From Cladosporium sp. IMV 00045 (lineage: Eukaryota > Ascomycota > Dothideomycetes > Cladosporiales > Cladosporiaceae), in the NCBI GenBank assembly GCA_001931905.2, contig MSJI02000785.1, positions 1 through 64,000 of the forward strand: DNA of 64,000 nucleotides, in the 5' to 3' direction. Of this stretch, positions 34,092 through 46,149 are shown piece after piece (position 1 is the first letter of the stretch; each line of letters starts with the position of its first letter). A program made the translations under genes and the position numbers. The notes below the pieces were generated by a model that saw only the letters and a list, made by a program, of their open reading frames with translations, was not told the origin of the DNA and searched no databases.

Positions 34092-37000
34092 TCACAATTC
34101 ATCCTCATCATCCGACTCGTCGAAAGCACTACTCTCGACATCCTCCTCGAGCGCCTGCTCGGCCGCAATATCATCATTCAAACTCTCCCTCAGCAAGAAA
34201 CCGAGGCTCTGCACCGCCAGAGCGGCGCGCGAATATTCCTGCAACATGGCCTCGGTCAGGCGGGGAGTGATGGGCTCCAGCTCTTGCTCGGCGCTCGCGG
34301 CGTCTGCTGCTGCTTCTTCAGCCTCTTCTCTCCTCCCTGTCCGCCAGCTTCCTGGCCCCAGCCTGCTTGACTCTCTCGCACCCATTGACGAGCCCGCGGA
34401 GGTAATTCGACGCGTGCTGCAGCACGGCGCGCAGCTGCGCGTACGGGCCGTGGACGTCCGTTTCTTCGTCTTCGAGGTACATTTCGCAGACGCGCACCAG
34501 TTCGCGCACGGCGCTGGATCGCGCGACGTCCAGGGCGGAGCCGTAGGCTTCCTCGCCGTCGTCCGCATCCTTGGTCAGCGGGTGTGCGGCGAAGAGGTGA
34601 GCGTCGAGCCAGTTCCGCGTGCGCTTGGAGACTTTGTATCGTGGCAGGAGCCAGTCGGGCGCCCATGCGGAGATGGCGATTGTGGCGGCGCAAGGCGTTA
34701 TGGACAAGACGGTTTCGAAGAAGTTGAGGGCCAAGTTGACCGGAGGTCTCTCGTGCTCTTTGACGCCTTTGCCGATTTCCGTCAAGACGCGGGTGGAGAG
34801 CTTGTTTTCGCCGCAAGCGTCGACGAAAGCCGCCACCATGTAGTACACGGGAGTGCTGTAGGGTTCATCTCGCTGCAGCAAACGCACGAGAGACTCTGCG
34901 ATTGCCTTTCGGAACGCCGGGTCGGGCGATGCGACGATGCTCTGTATCAGTCGCGAGGCGGGAAACGTGGTAAAATTGGTCGTCTCGTGACTTTGGCATG
35001 ATGCTAGCTCCATCCACCTAAGTGGGAAGCCTGGTCTGACTGGTGCCAACAAGGGCCGCAGCACGCCAAACTTGCCGCCGTGGTTGAACTCCTTGATATC
35101 GTCGAATGCATTGACCTTCTGCAAGAAAATAGATAGGAACGACATCAAAGGTCCGTACCCAAGTCTGTGCTTTCGCGCCGCGTCGCGCAAGTTCGGCAAG
35201 TGAGGGAACGCAGCAGGCTCGAAGAACACGCAAAACGCAACATTCACGATCCAATTGCAGTAGCTGGCGTTGAGCACCAACTCAGCCTCGAAGGCTCCCA
35301 GATGTGAGACTTCCAGCGCAAGGCTGAAGTAATCGAACCACGCCCTGTGACGGTCCTCGAGGCTATCCAGTCGTTCCGAGTGGGCATAGACGAAGTTCGT
35401 AACGTCATCAGCGTAGTTTTCCCGATCCTGCTCTTTGATGCATGTCAGGCAATCTTTCATCATACCCTGTAGGGCCCTGCGCAACTCATGATTTTCGTGG
35501 TCCAGGGTTTGAAGGAAGATGCTTGGATCATTGCAGATTTCCGCAATCAGGCAATGCGAGAGCTTTGGTTGCGACAAGGCCTGGAGTTGGAAGGTGAGCT
35601 TGAACTGTGCTAGCTTCTCCGGTTGACTCTCACTGAGCAGAACGTGCTCAATGTACTTCATTGCAAGCTTGGCCAGGGACGCACAGAGAGGAGAGGCCGG
35701 GGTGACGACATCCTGATCTTCGCTCTTGGACTCCACATCCGAAGTCGGGGACGATTCAGCAGTTGGGATAGCCTCTGGCACACGCGACTGGAAGTCCGAG
35801 ATAATATTGAGGACGAAACCGTGGAATCCTTGGTCAAATAGCTGAGCGGTACGGTGTCGAACAGCATTGAAGCTATGCATTTGCTGAAAGAGATCGTCAG
35901 GCAGCTCGACGCGTGGTGGGAGCTTCGCCATGGACGATACACCACAGGGCGCTGGGATTGTCGCAGCAGATGGGTTTTCGAAGGAGCTTTCTCTTTGGTA
36001 GAAAAGTACGTAGCCGTTGTGCGTACGGTTGTTGCCGCCATAACACTCGTTCTGCACTTCGTCGAAACCCTTGGCTGGGCGAAAGTTCGTGTCCTCCAGT
36101 CTCACCCATTGGCTGACGCGAGGATCAGGGTACCTCAGGCGGACGTAGGACCAATAGTGACCGAAAGTCAAGATGCCGGAATGCACAATCACTCCCACGA
36201 GACGGAACACGTCCGATTCTGTGGCGCCGTCTGTGTGGTCCAAGTTCTTGCGCTCGAACTTGGACAGATCGATCTCTTCGGGGAACGCAAAGAAGTCGTT
36301 GTTCTTGGATTCCTGACCCATCATGTCAAACGTGAATCGCTTCAGCAGACAGTCAGGTGGTCAGGAACGTCTTCCAAGCACGTTCTGCGCATAGCATCAA
36401 CAAGTTTCCCTCCATTCTCGGGGTCACAAGACAAGCACTTGTACTTGTTAGCGCCTTGCATCGGCTCGCCCTGAACAAACTCCGCAAGACTGTCAGCCAA
36501 GCTGGACTTATTCTGCACAGTGATAGACAAGTCACTGAACGGCTCAGTCCGAGAGGAAACGTGACCACACGAGCCTTGTACCTGGGTCGCCAGCTTTCCA
36601 GAGAACATGCCGTTGAACGCTGCTCTGGTGGAGGGATCGGGTAGGCAAGACTCCAGAGAGCTCATGAAGATGGTGTAAAAGCCATGCACGTCCTCCTGGG
36701 TGTCGACGCAAATGTTGAGGTAGTTCGCGATGTCTTGCGTATCCACCCAGGGCTGGTCCAAGTTTTGCATCTGAGCAAACAGCCTCTTGACGTGCCAGAG
36801 AAGGTCTGGCTTGGATGGGTCGACGACCGGGGTATCGAAGACAAACTTTCTGAACTCAATGTTGGAATATATCTGCTGCAACAGGGAGTTCATATAGCAA
36901 GTCATGCCGAGATTCGAAAGTCCAGAACAAGCCTCTGGGCCTCTGAGGTGTTGGCCAGTGGGGAACCATGAGCCTCGCATTCGTTTCGCGTACTCCACAG

Positions 37001-40000
37001 ATTGGGTGACACGCTCGAGGAGCCAGGCGTAATCGTCAGTGCCATCGCAAAGCTTACGTACGATGTCCAGACAAACGGCTCTAGTCGACTTGTGGCAGAC
37101 TGCTTTCGTGGGCCGATCAACCAGACGGGTTACATCGGGCGTTGCATCAACCGGTTCTGGCAAAACTCCTTCGGAGACCAGTCCCTGGTGCTCGCACGAA
37201 GAGCAAGGCCAGCCATCGAAGACGGTTGATGCTCTGTCTCCGTCTCAATCATGGGCGACTCAAAGTCCTTACTGAACAGCAGGCCGTCGTAGATCCCCTT
37301 TGCCAGGCTCCCAAGCTGCAGTGGCTTCTTGAAACTCTTGAGAACATCAATGGCAATGTTCAGCAACGAAAGCAAATTGAACAAAGTCCGATCCGCCACA
37401 GCAAGGTCCGGTGTTTCGATGTGCTGATATTGGAAAACATGGCTTGCCAGCTTGTCAACGAGAGAGCGGACACTGTGATCGTCCGAGCTCGTGTGGCGAT
37501 CAGCCCAGATAACCTCGCCGAACAACGAGAAAAAGCCAGTAGTGGAACAGTCCGCACCCATTGCATCTGGCAGCAGAGCAACGAGGGTGTTCATGTACGT
37601 CTTCGTAGCCAGCTCGCGTTTTTCTTTCAAGAAATCACCCATGAGAATGGCCAGCGAGTGCGACACGCTGGCATCTTTGCTGAGTAAAGTTTGCCTGTGG
37701 GCGTTGATGAAATCCTCGCTGTTCTCGATTTCCGGCCACAGTCCATCGGTTCGCGCCAATTGCAGAATAACAGAATATGCCAGCCTGGTGAGTTGGGCGC
37801 GCACAGACAACGGGGCTGGTGCTGCAGGCGACTGGGTCTGCACTTGCGCCGGAAAATGCATTTGCTGGACGCACTCGGTGATTTCCAACAGAAGGAATCC
37901 AAGCTCTTTGGCGTTCTCGAGGTAAGGAGGAGGTGGGCTGTTCAGAGGGCGTTCTGAAGGAATGTCAGCGAACCGCAGCCTCGTGGACGACTTTGAAATG
38001 CTGCTGGTACCTTGCAAGAAGTCGACGAGACTGGGCAGACACTTGAGCAGTATTATGCCGGAGATTGGCCTCGAAGCATCCAAGAGCAAGCGAGAGAGCA
38101 CGTTTGCGCTGTGCAAGATGAATTTTTGATCGGCGACGCCCAGTTTGTTGCACTCGCCGAGGTGGCTTGTAAGAACCCGGATTGAATAAAGCGTTCGGTA
38201 GAGTCGATCTTTGGGAAAGATGTCGTCGAGGGAAAAGTCCGAGGAGAGGACGCGTTGGCGTGTCAACATGGGCGGTGACACGTCAGACAGAAAATCGTAC
38301 ACCTACAGAGTGGTTAGCAACACGGACTTCCTACAAAGTCAGCATCAGAGACTCACCCTCTCCGCAACCTCATTCGGAGAATCAAGCAACGATTCCAACT
38401 GATCAAACCTCGCAAGTATCTCCCTCTCGACCGCGCTCGTAGAAGCAAACACCTTGCCAAAGTCGCAGTCGAAGGTATACCTCGGACGAATCGAAACCAC
38501 GCTCGAAGCCTTGATACCAACTTGCCCCAAAGTCTGCGAAGAGATGTCTTCAAGTCGAGTCAAGGACCCATCACGCACAAGGTCATGATTGGCAACACCG
38601 CTGGTAGACTGAAGAGCCTTGCCCAGATCGGAAATGTGGCAATCCTCCAGAGCTTGAACCGTACGCGCGACAGGGCTGCTCTGAGGTCCATGAATGTGCA
38701 CCGTGAACTCAATGCGCTCGGCTTCCTCGCTGCTTGCAAGCTCGATGGGCGACTCATGCGAGACTATATGAGGCTTGACGGCCTTGCTGCAGTGATGGAT
38801 CGTTTCCAGAAGAGTGATCCCATGATTAATGGAAATTTGACGCCTTGCTTCGTCAGGCTCTTCCTGCAAGGACTGCAGGAAGTCGATGTGCTGACGAACA
38901 AAAGCCGCCTGACGCGCCAGTGCGAACGCATCGTTGGCTTGCAGTAATCGCTTGGGAAATAGAATATTCGTGATCTCCTGAATGCCTGCACTTGCAACGT
39001 TCTCGCTTGACGTCGTCATAGCCAGGCGTGTCAATTGTCGCCAGGACTGGTGATCCAAGGTGCGTTGAAGTCCCTCCTGGAGATTAACCTTGTCCGCCGC
39101 CTTGACCTTCTCGCCGAGGAAAGCCACGAGTCGCAGCGTCGCACAATCAGCAGACATGGTGGGCAGGAATTGGTTGACGCTGCGTTGAAACAGACTTTCA
39201 ACACTCGCCGGGAACTTTGTGAACTTCGGCGTTTCGATGAAGTAGTCCAGAGCGACTTCGCGGGCACGGCTGCTGATCGCCAAATCTCCAACGGTGTGCG
39301 TCCACAAGCGCTGTTCCAGTCCATAGTCTTCCTTGTAGGGCGACAAGCCAACGAGGTGCAGTACCAAGGAGAGGCGAATGTTGACCGACTCGAGCACCGA
39401 GCGATTTGGCGAGACCTGTTCCTTTGCGTCGCTGCGTACAAAGTGAACAACCTCGTCGACCGCAGCCTGCACCGGCAGCATGTCCAGGACGAGGTCAGCC
39501 TCCTCGGAACTCATAGATTTGAGGAAGAGACACAACGTCTCCATGCTACTCGTTGCGTGCACAGTGCGTCCTCTGATCTCAGTGAGGCACATGTCGTACA
39601 ACGCTTTGCGGTGATCGGTCGAAAACACGGGACTTTTGAGGAGGGTGATTTCGTGGACGGCGGCATCGCGAAGCAGACCAGTCGAAGGTGCTGGCGGATC
39701 GATGTCGAGACGCTTTAAAATGTCGAAGGAGATGCGCATGGGCTCAAGCTGCAAGCTGGGTTCGATCTGAAAATTGTGGAACCTGGCGAACGCCTCGCTC
39801 AGGAAACTGACCGCGTAGATTCCCAAAGAAGACGCCGGCGTTTGAGCGTACTTGCGCGTCATGTACAGCGTTCGCTGAGGCTGAACATAGATCAACATGA
39901 CCTTCAGGACTTCGAAAGAAGCCCTAACAAACTCCGCCTCGACACTAGTCGTGCAAGCTTTCCAGATCAGATCGGTCTCGTGGTCGGTGTACGTTCCAAT

Positions 40001-41583
40001 AGCAGCCAAGAACCCAACAACATCGGTGCACTCCTTGACAAGGCTTGCGTGAGAATCGGCGCTGAAGATGTATTCTGTAAAGTTGCCAATGCGCAGAAAG
40101 CGGGCGAGGTATTGCAGAACCGGGTGGTCGACACCCTTGCGGATAAAGGTACGATGACTCCCTTTGAGGAGCTCACGCAGCGATACGATGCCCTTGCTTT
40201 TGATGTCGAGGATGTCGGTCGAGACGTATCCTTTCAGAACCTGCAAAAGCCAGAGACTCCTGATTAGAACAGCAAGAGTGTATCTATCATCGCAACAAGC
40301 TTCCTTTAGCTTCTGTTCCGTCGCAGGCTCGTCTACAAGGCCGCATGGTAGAGCATTTTCCTCCTTCGCGATCGCTTGATAGAGCTCAAGCACGTGGGCC
40401 ATGGGTCGATTCATGACAGCAACGTGCAACACCTCCGACACTTGGTTGATGAGTCTAGTGTGAAACTCCGCCGGTAGAGCTCTCGGGTGTTTCTGACAAG
40501 CAGCCGGCACGACGTACTCGCTGATTGATATGAACATGTTGTCGACCTGGACTCGACCATCTCCCGAATGGAAGTCGCAGTCTGCTCTGGAAAAAGCCAA
40601 GGAGAGAATAGTGATGACATCGGCGATCGTTGACCAAGCGTCGCTGAACTCCCGCGGGCGAGCACTCAGGTTCAAGAGGACCGCGTTGAGGGAAGGGATG
40701 AATTGCTCATCCGCAAAGATCGCGTGAAGACTCGCGTTGGTGCTGACGGCCTGATCGAAGCTGAAGACGTCCTGCAAGAACCGCGCAAAGGGCGCGGTCT
40801 CGCTCAGGATCTTCGCCAGTAACGACAAATACAGGAAGAGAGGAACGTGCTGTTGGTTAGACGCTGCAGGCTGCGCTGAGTCCCGGCGCGCCAGCGGTCC
40901 CTCGAGCATCTTGGGGATGAAAGAAGTGATGCGGAGGCTGAGTAATGTGAGGGCATTGTAGAAACGAAGCCCGACGTTGCAAACAATACCCGATGGAAGC
41001 TTCGTGTCGAAAAGATCGCCGCAGTTCAAGACTTGATGCGCAAACTCGGCGACGGTGGAGAAGAACAATTCGTCTTCGAGGTACTTGGCCTGCCAGTTCT
41101 TCTTGTCGTGAGCGGTGTCTTGGAGATGTTGCTCGAGCCACATGACAAAGCTAAGAAGCAAGGCCGGGTCGAGGAAGTCTGACGAGCATGCATCGTTAGT
41201 ATAAAGTTCAAAGTGGCGCAACAGACAACATGAAATAAATACATACCATCGCCAGCGACAAAGCGGCTCAACATATGCAACTCGTCGAGCGGTTTCGACG
41301 GCGCAGCATGCACACAAGTCTGGAAAGAATCGGAATAGGCGGCGTCGTCGTCGAAACCGTCGCCCTCGATAACGATGGCGGTGTCCATGTCGGCGCCTAG
41401 GTCCTCCGGCTCGTCGGCCTCGATGCGCACGTCCGGGTCTTCGCTGAGTCGCTGGCGCTTGCGGGCAAGCGAGTCATCACTGTCGGCGGCGTGGTCGCGG
41501 TCCGGCGGCGTGGTGATGGGCTGCTGCTGGAGTGGCGCGGCTCCCGGTGAAGGCGTCCTGCTGTTTGCTGTTGTTGTAGACAT
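34092..41583 (-). CDS. Very large USP9X/USP34-type ubiquitin carboxyl-terminal hydrolase (about 2,440 aa, two apparent frame breaks)
   Basis: It starts at ATG 41583 (MSTTTANSRTPSPG). Exons are 41247-41583, 38357-41178 (intron 41179-41246, GTATGT, TACTAACG, CGTCAG) and 38302 downward (intron 38303-38356, GTGAGT, GCTAAC, TAG). A frame change near 37232-37272 fits a very short intron (GTAAGG donor, about 41 nt). A 57-nt in-frame candidate intron lies at 37954-38010. The long N-terminal half is helical, as in USP9X/USP34. The USP core has the Cys box GLSNLGMTCYMNSLLQQ (Cys codon 36897-36899), DTQEDVHGFYTIFM, CGHVSSRTEPF with KCLSC, and the His box GHYWSYVRL (His codon 36157-36159), then NGYVLFYQR. 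One base is missing at about 36345 within the expected HLTV-LKRF, and the frame shifts again at about 34320 before an acidic C-terminus ending DESDDEDEL. It would remove ubiquitin from protein substrates. Confidence 0.85.
34312..34345 (-). other. Apparent frame break near the end of the deubiquitinase gene
   Basis: The main frame ends KLADREERRG-stop at 34318, while the frame one base over is open from REEAEEAAADAASAEQELEP to an acidic terminus ending in a stop at 34092. The junction is purine-rich (ACAGGGAGGAGAGAAGAGG) and contains no GT donor, so an intron cannot explain it. A one-base insertion, real or in the assembly, does. Confidence 0.6.
36339..36355 (-). other. Apparent one-base deletion inside the USP catalytic domain
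   Basis: The upstream frame reads DVPDHLTVC-stop; the downstream frame reads LKRFTFDMMGQ. USP proteins have an unbroken 'P..L...LKRF.FD' here, so one base is missing between GTC and CTGAAGCGA. No donor or acceptor fits within this interval. Confidence 0.7.
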
Positions 41584-43227
41584 GACGTCGAATTGCGCGC
41601 GCGGCACTTCCCGAAGCAACAGAGAGAGAGAGATGGATGGGCGGGCGGGTTTTTCCTCACGAAGGGCGCATGTAGCGCATACTGGGTTAGGAGGGAGTAG
41701 ATGATGATCAAACAATTGGGTGCGTGCGATGGGCGGGAATATCGCAAAAGCGGGACGTGGTGCAGGTCAACAAAGAACAAACGATGAGAGCAGGCGCCGG
41801 CTCAGCCTGGTTGGGAGTGAGCGGTGGAAGTGAAGTGGGAAGGCAACACTCGCTTGCCAAGAAGAATAACCTGCTGCAGGCAGCTCCTCGACGGTCTTGC
41901 TTGTGCGACCTGACGTGGGCGAGAAAGATAAGCCGGGGCGAAGAGATGCGCGGCGGCGGCAAAGACGTAGTGTCTCTTGGATGGGAAGTGAATATAGGTG
42001 TCGAACTTGTGACAATTTACGCGTAGTAGCACGCGTCTCAGACAATTTGCTTTCCCTCGTATGAAACTCTTAGCTTTCCACCCTACCTTCCTACCTGCAC
42101 GGCTGCCGGACCGTTTGCTGGGCCCAGGCCGCCAGCTTAAAGCCAAACCCACCTAGGTACCTCCTAAAGTGAAGGCCAGCTTGAGGGTGCAGTGCGGGCG
42201 GAAGGAGCCTGACATCACCCTTGCAGCTGGTGGGAGAGTTTGAAAGGGGAGGGGAGTAAGGGTCCAAAGCTTCACTGACTGCTTGCTTGCTCGACATATC
42301 AGATTCCTCCTAATACTTACCTATCTGAATCCATCGGGATCGCTGCATCTACGTTGAGCCGTTGGAAAAGATAATCTCGAAAGTCAAAATGTGCAATTAG
42401 AGAAGCGCGTACGGATTGCTCTGGCCACGCGTGTTCAGTGTCGCGTGCGTGATCTTGCTTCCTTTGCTCGATGGCTACAGTCCTCAAGGGGGAGGCATCT
42501 TATCTCATCACATAGTCAAGTCGGTCAAGATATGGATCTTCTGTACAAGGCACAGATATGTGCAGCCAAGCGTGTTGACTTGCAAGGCCAAGTCTTCAAT
42601 GATGACATGACATGGAGAAAGTAATAATCAACGATACTAAACGATATTTGAACAAATTAATTTATACTAATGGTATGTCATCTGTCTGGTCGTCATCTTC
42701 CCGTGGTCCCAAATAAGATAAAATGAAAAAAGAAACCCAAGCAAATATGCAGTAATGGCAGAGTTGGTGGTGCCTTTCTGTCCCGTCATCCTCGGCGGAA
42801 TCAGGCCATGTCGCAAATGAAAGCAAGAAAAAAGACATGCGCCTCTCGCAGAGAAAGAGAATAAACAAGGCAAGCTCCATTCCCATGCAAAAGAAGCAAA
42901 TGCAGAATGGCAGTCTGTGCCGTGTCCTAGGTGAAAATGCTCCCAGTTCGAAGGCTTACTCCGAGAAATATATCCATTCCCCCTGCTTTTTTGTTTTTGG
43001 TTTCCAGAAAAACTCAAGGAGATGGGAAATGGCCTGGTGAAGGTGATCGTGATGTTGCCGAACAAAGTGGTAAATTCAATCTTTCTTTCCGAGTAAATGG
43101 TGCCGTGCAACAAAATGGGGAATCTCAGGAGAACAGTAAGCAAACAAGTCCGGCCAGAGTGTGAAAAAAGAAAACCCAGATCCAGAGGGGAGAGTCAGTG
43201 CGTGCTTGTATGGGCGGTAGCACTCGT
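41584..43227. other. Intergenic, no gene recognised
   Basis: About 1.6 kb: upstream region of the deubiquitinase (-) and 3' flank of the Ser/Pro-rich gene (-). A CACCTAGGTACC palindrome lies at 42150. Short frames exist on both strands, but none is convincing. Confidence 0.5.
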
Positions 43228-46149
43228 TCAGTATCGTACGCCGAGTCCGCCGGCCGTATGATCCGCACTGCTGTTCGCTCGGCTCACTTCATCCATGGGC
43301 GTATCCTTGTCGCCACTGCCGCCGAGACCGAGATGCCACCATTTCTTTGGACCGCCTTGCTGGGGCGACTGGTGGTGTTGCTGGGGTGTGTGCTTGTGTG
43401 GCAGGAAATTGCCCAAACCCATCCGCGGGCTGCTTTTTGGGTTGTGAACAGCCACTGGCGGAGGGGCGGTGAGAGTTGCGTTGTGTTTGTGGTAACGTCC
43501 GTCGTACATCCGCCCATACTCTTCCATGCTCATCTTGCGAGACAGGCTGCGTCGGTTTTCTGATCGGTAATCGCTGTTGGTGCGGCTGAGGCCGGGGGTG
43601 TTCGTGGCGGTTTTGGCGCTGCGCTGCGGCAACTCCTGATGTGGAGGTGGTGGGGGTGGTGTGGGTGTTATGTTGCGCTTTCCTCCCCTTGCTCTTGTGC
43701 TCAGTTTGCGGCCCAGTTTGCTCGCAAATCCATCATTCTCCTTCGGTGCAGGCGACGTGTCAATGAGCTTCGCTTGGCCCACGGCACGAATGGGTTTTCC
43801 ATCGGGAGCGTTGGCGGATGCTTTTCGAAGCTTCTCGGACAAATCGGGAGCGTTCACTTCTTGTAAACTTTTGCTACGGCGTCGGGCTGATTCGCGGTTT
43901 GCGAGGCTCATCTGCGAGGGCGATTGCAGCGAACTGGGGTCGGCTCTTATTTGTGAGTATCGCGGGTCCGTTGGCTGTCTTTTTCCCCTCGGGCGTGCTT
44001 GGTGGACAAGATTAGGGTTCATTTGGTCGCGAGGCATTTTTGCCCTTGATGACTGCCTGCTGACTGGCACAGGTGCGCCCATACGAAGCGCTACGAAATC
44101 ATGAACACCCGCTCCCTCCGGCAGTTTTGGGCTGGGGAGTGGAGATCTGTTGGGGTCTCTTGAGGTCGTCTTTTTCAGAGTTGGGCTCGTAAGCCCAGAC
44201 TCTTGTGCAGGACGAGGGGGCTGTAAGACCTGCTTTGGTGGCTGAATGAATTCCTCCGTCTGTGTCGGACCGTTTGCTGTGTCGTCGACATGATATGAGT
44301 CCAAGCGGGGCAAAGGAGGCAGAGCTCGGTTCAAGTCGACCTGACGTTTCGTATGCGGTGGTTCCGAACCAGCCGAATCTCGCTGCACATCGCGCTCTTC
44401 CTCATCTACTTCAGTGCTGGTTCGACTTCGTGGGTCGGCGTAAACGCTTGGGCGCTTGGGTTGCTGTGAACTTCGCTGCGAGTTAGGTTGCATAGGAGTA
44501 TCTTTCGCGGCTGACGTTGCCGATGTGGCGCTGACTAAGGATTCGTGTGACTTCGACATCAGATTCGAACCGTTGCGAGGGATGTCCAGACTTTGCTTTG
44601 TGCCGCCCATAGCAGTCCCGGGCCTGAAGTAGTCAATGACATTAGCAGCCGCATCCCTAGTACGGCTCATGAGGGTCGGCGTGACCGAGATTGAGGCTCA
44701 TCCTGCTTCGATCGGTGTTCTCGAGTTTGTCGGTGTCGTGAAGCATTGCGCATGAAATCCTTCACCTCACGCGTGATGCTTCGTGCCCTGCTCGCAGCGC
44801 GAGAGTTCATGGGTACGTTGGTGCCTCGAGTTCGTCCTCTGCCAGTTCGACTGTCGGATTGCTGTGGTTCTTCGTACTTAACGTGACTACCCTCAAAGCG
44901 AGCCGGATCGTCCAGGGAGAGATCAAGCTCTGGTGATGATACTTCGAAATCGGACTCAACGTTAATCTGGTGAGATTCACGGCGAGCGGAACCGACAGGC
45001 TTCCGTGATGGCACAGACGCCACAGGTGCGGGAACCTGTGACTCCTCGGCCGGCGCCGTATTCTGTTCTTTCGAAGAGTCCTCCTCTCCCTTTTTAGGCG
45101 CTATCCAAGTTGCATGTCGAGATGCCATAGCCTCCGCGTATGCCTGTTGCTGCAACAGCCTGCGTCTTTCCGAATCTTCCCGCATCCATTCCGCGTCGAT
45201 AGCATCCACCTTCATGGCATTCTGTGCCTCCAAGCCGCTCCTGACAGGCTTTCGTAATGATGATGACCTCGCCGGCGCATTGAAGCCGGATGTGATCGTT
45301 GTTGTCCCGGCAGACCAAGTAGTGTTTGGGGATTCGGTATTCGTCGTAGATCCTTCCATGGAGTGGGCTCTGGGTTGTGGCTTAGGGCGGTCAAAGGTGA
45401 TCTTGGGTGGGGGAAGGGTCCAAGATGGTTGTGGTGTTGATTGCGAGCGTGAATGTGAATCCGTTCTATCTCGTAGTAGCTTGGGCGCGGGCGCTTTTGG
45501 TGGTGATGCTCCTCCCATGAGTTGGTCGGCACGAGACTGGGCACGCGACCTTTGTTTATGGCCTTGGGTCTCGCCATTCTGGTGTTGTGATTGTACGTCG
45601 GCCGATGCAGAAATGTGTGACATGCGTTGTGAAGTTCCAGGGCTAGAGAGACCTGCGGACAATGGGCCTTGCATTTGCTGTTGTGCTTGTTGTTGTTGAA
45701 GGCGCTCTTCGTGCGACGTAGTCTTAGCCAAAGACGCTGGAGGTTGCTCTGGCCGCTCTGGTCGCTTGGCCGCCTTTACGGTGCCGCCTCCTCTCCTGAT
45801 TGTAGCATAGTCGAGCTGTGCCTTGCCATTCTTGTGATATTCATGTGAGGGTTTGTTGTTGCGCACGACACCGGTGCATGCGGCGCGCAAGGCGGAGTCG
45901 AGGTCGTTAGGGAGAGGTACTATGGTTTTGGGGATCTCGCCAGGGCTCTCCGGGTCCATAGGTTGCATGGCATGGGGGAGGGAGACTCCGGGAGGGAGGT
46001 TGTTCGTCTCATCGTTCTTGAAGGGAAGCTTCTGTAGTGCACATGTGTTAGCATGATACTTTGGGCGAGCAGCATGCTGATGCTCGCATGGGTAAACAGG
46101 TAATGCGTACGAGACGAGGCAAGTCGAAGGAGAACTTGCGCCTTGACAT
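43228..46149 (-). CDS. Large disordered Ser/Pro/Gln-rich hypothetical protein, split by a frame break
   Basis: A 39-nt first exon (46111-46149, MSRRKFSFDLPRL) joins at 46031 over a 79-bp intron (46032-46110, GTACGC, GCTAAC branch, CTACAG) to KLPFKNDETNNLPPGVSLPHA. This frame runs to TGA at 44667 (467 aa). A second frame begins ATG at 44670, overlapping that stop as ATGA, and runs to 43228 (480 aa). The two parts read as one protein if a base is missing near 44680: ...RSVTPTLMSRTRD then AAANVIDYFRPGTAMGG. The whole would be about 947 aa, low in hydrophobic residues, with many Ser/Arg and Pro runs, a Gln-rich segment and conserved-looking short motifs at both ends. No domain is recognised. Proteins of this kind are often polarity or signalling adaptors, but that is only a guess. 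Confidence 0.72.
44660..44700 (-). other. Frame break with ATGA stop-start overlap
   Basis: The upstream frame ends CCC TCA TGA, and the downstream frame can start at the ATG of the same ATGA (44667-44670). Reading the downstream frame backward gives SVTPTL before the Met and then a stop, so the frame must change within about 30 bases. A missing G in CTCGGTCACG is the simplest explanation. No canonical intron fits without an unusual GAG acceptor. Confidence 0.6.
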
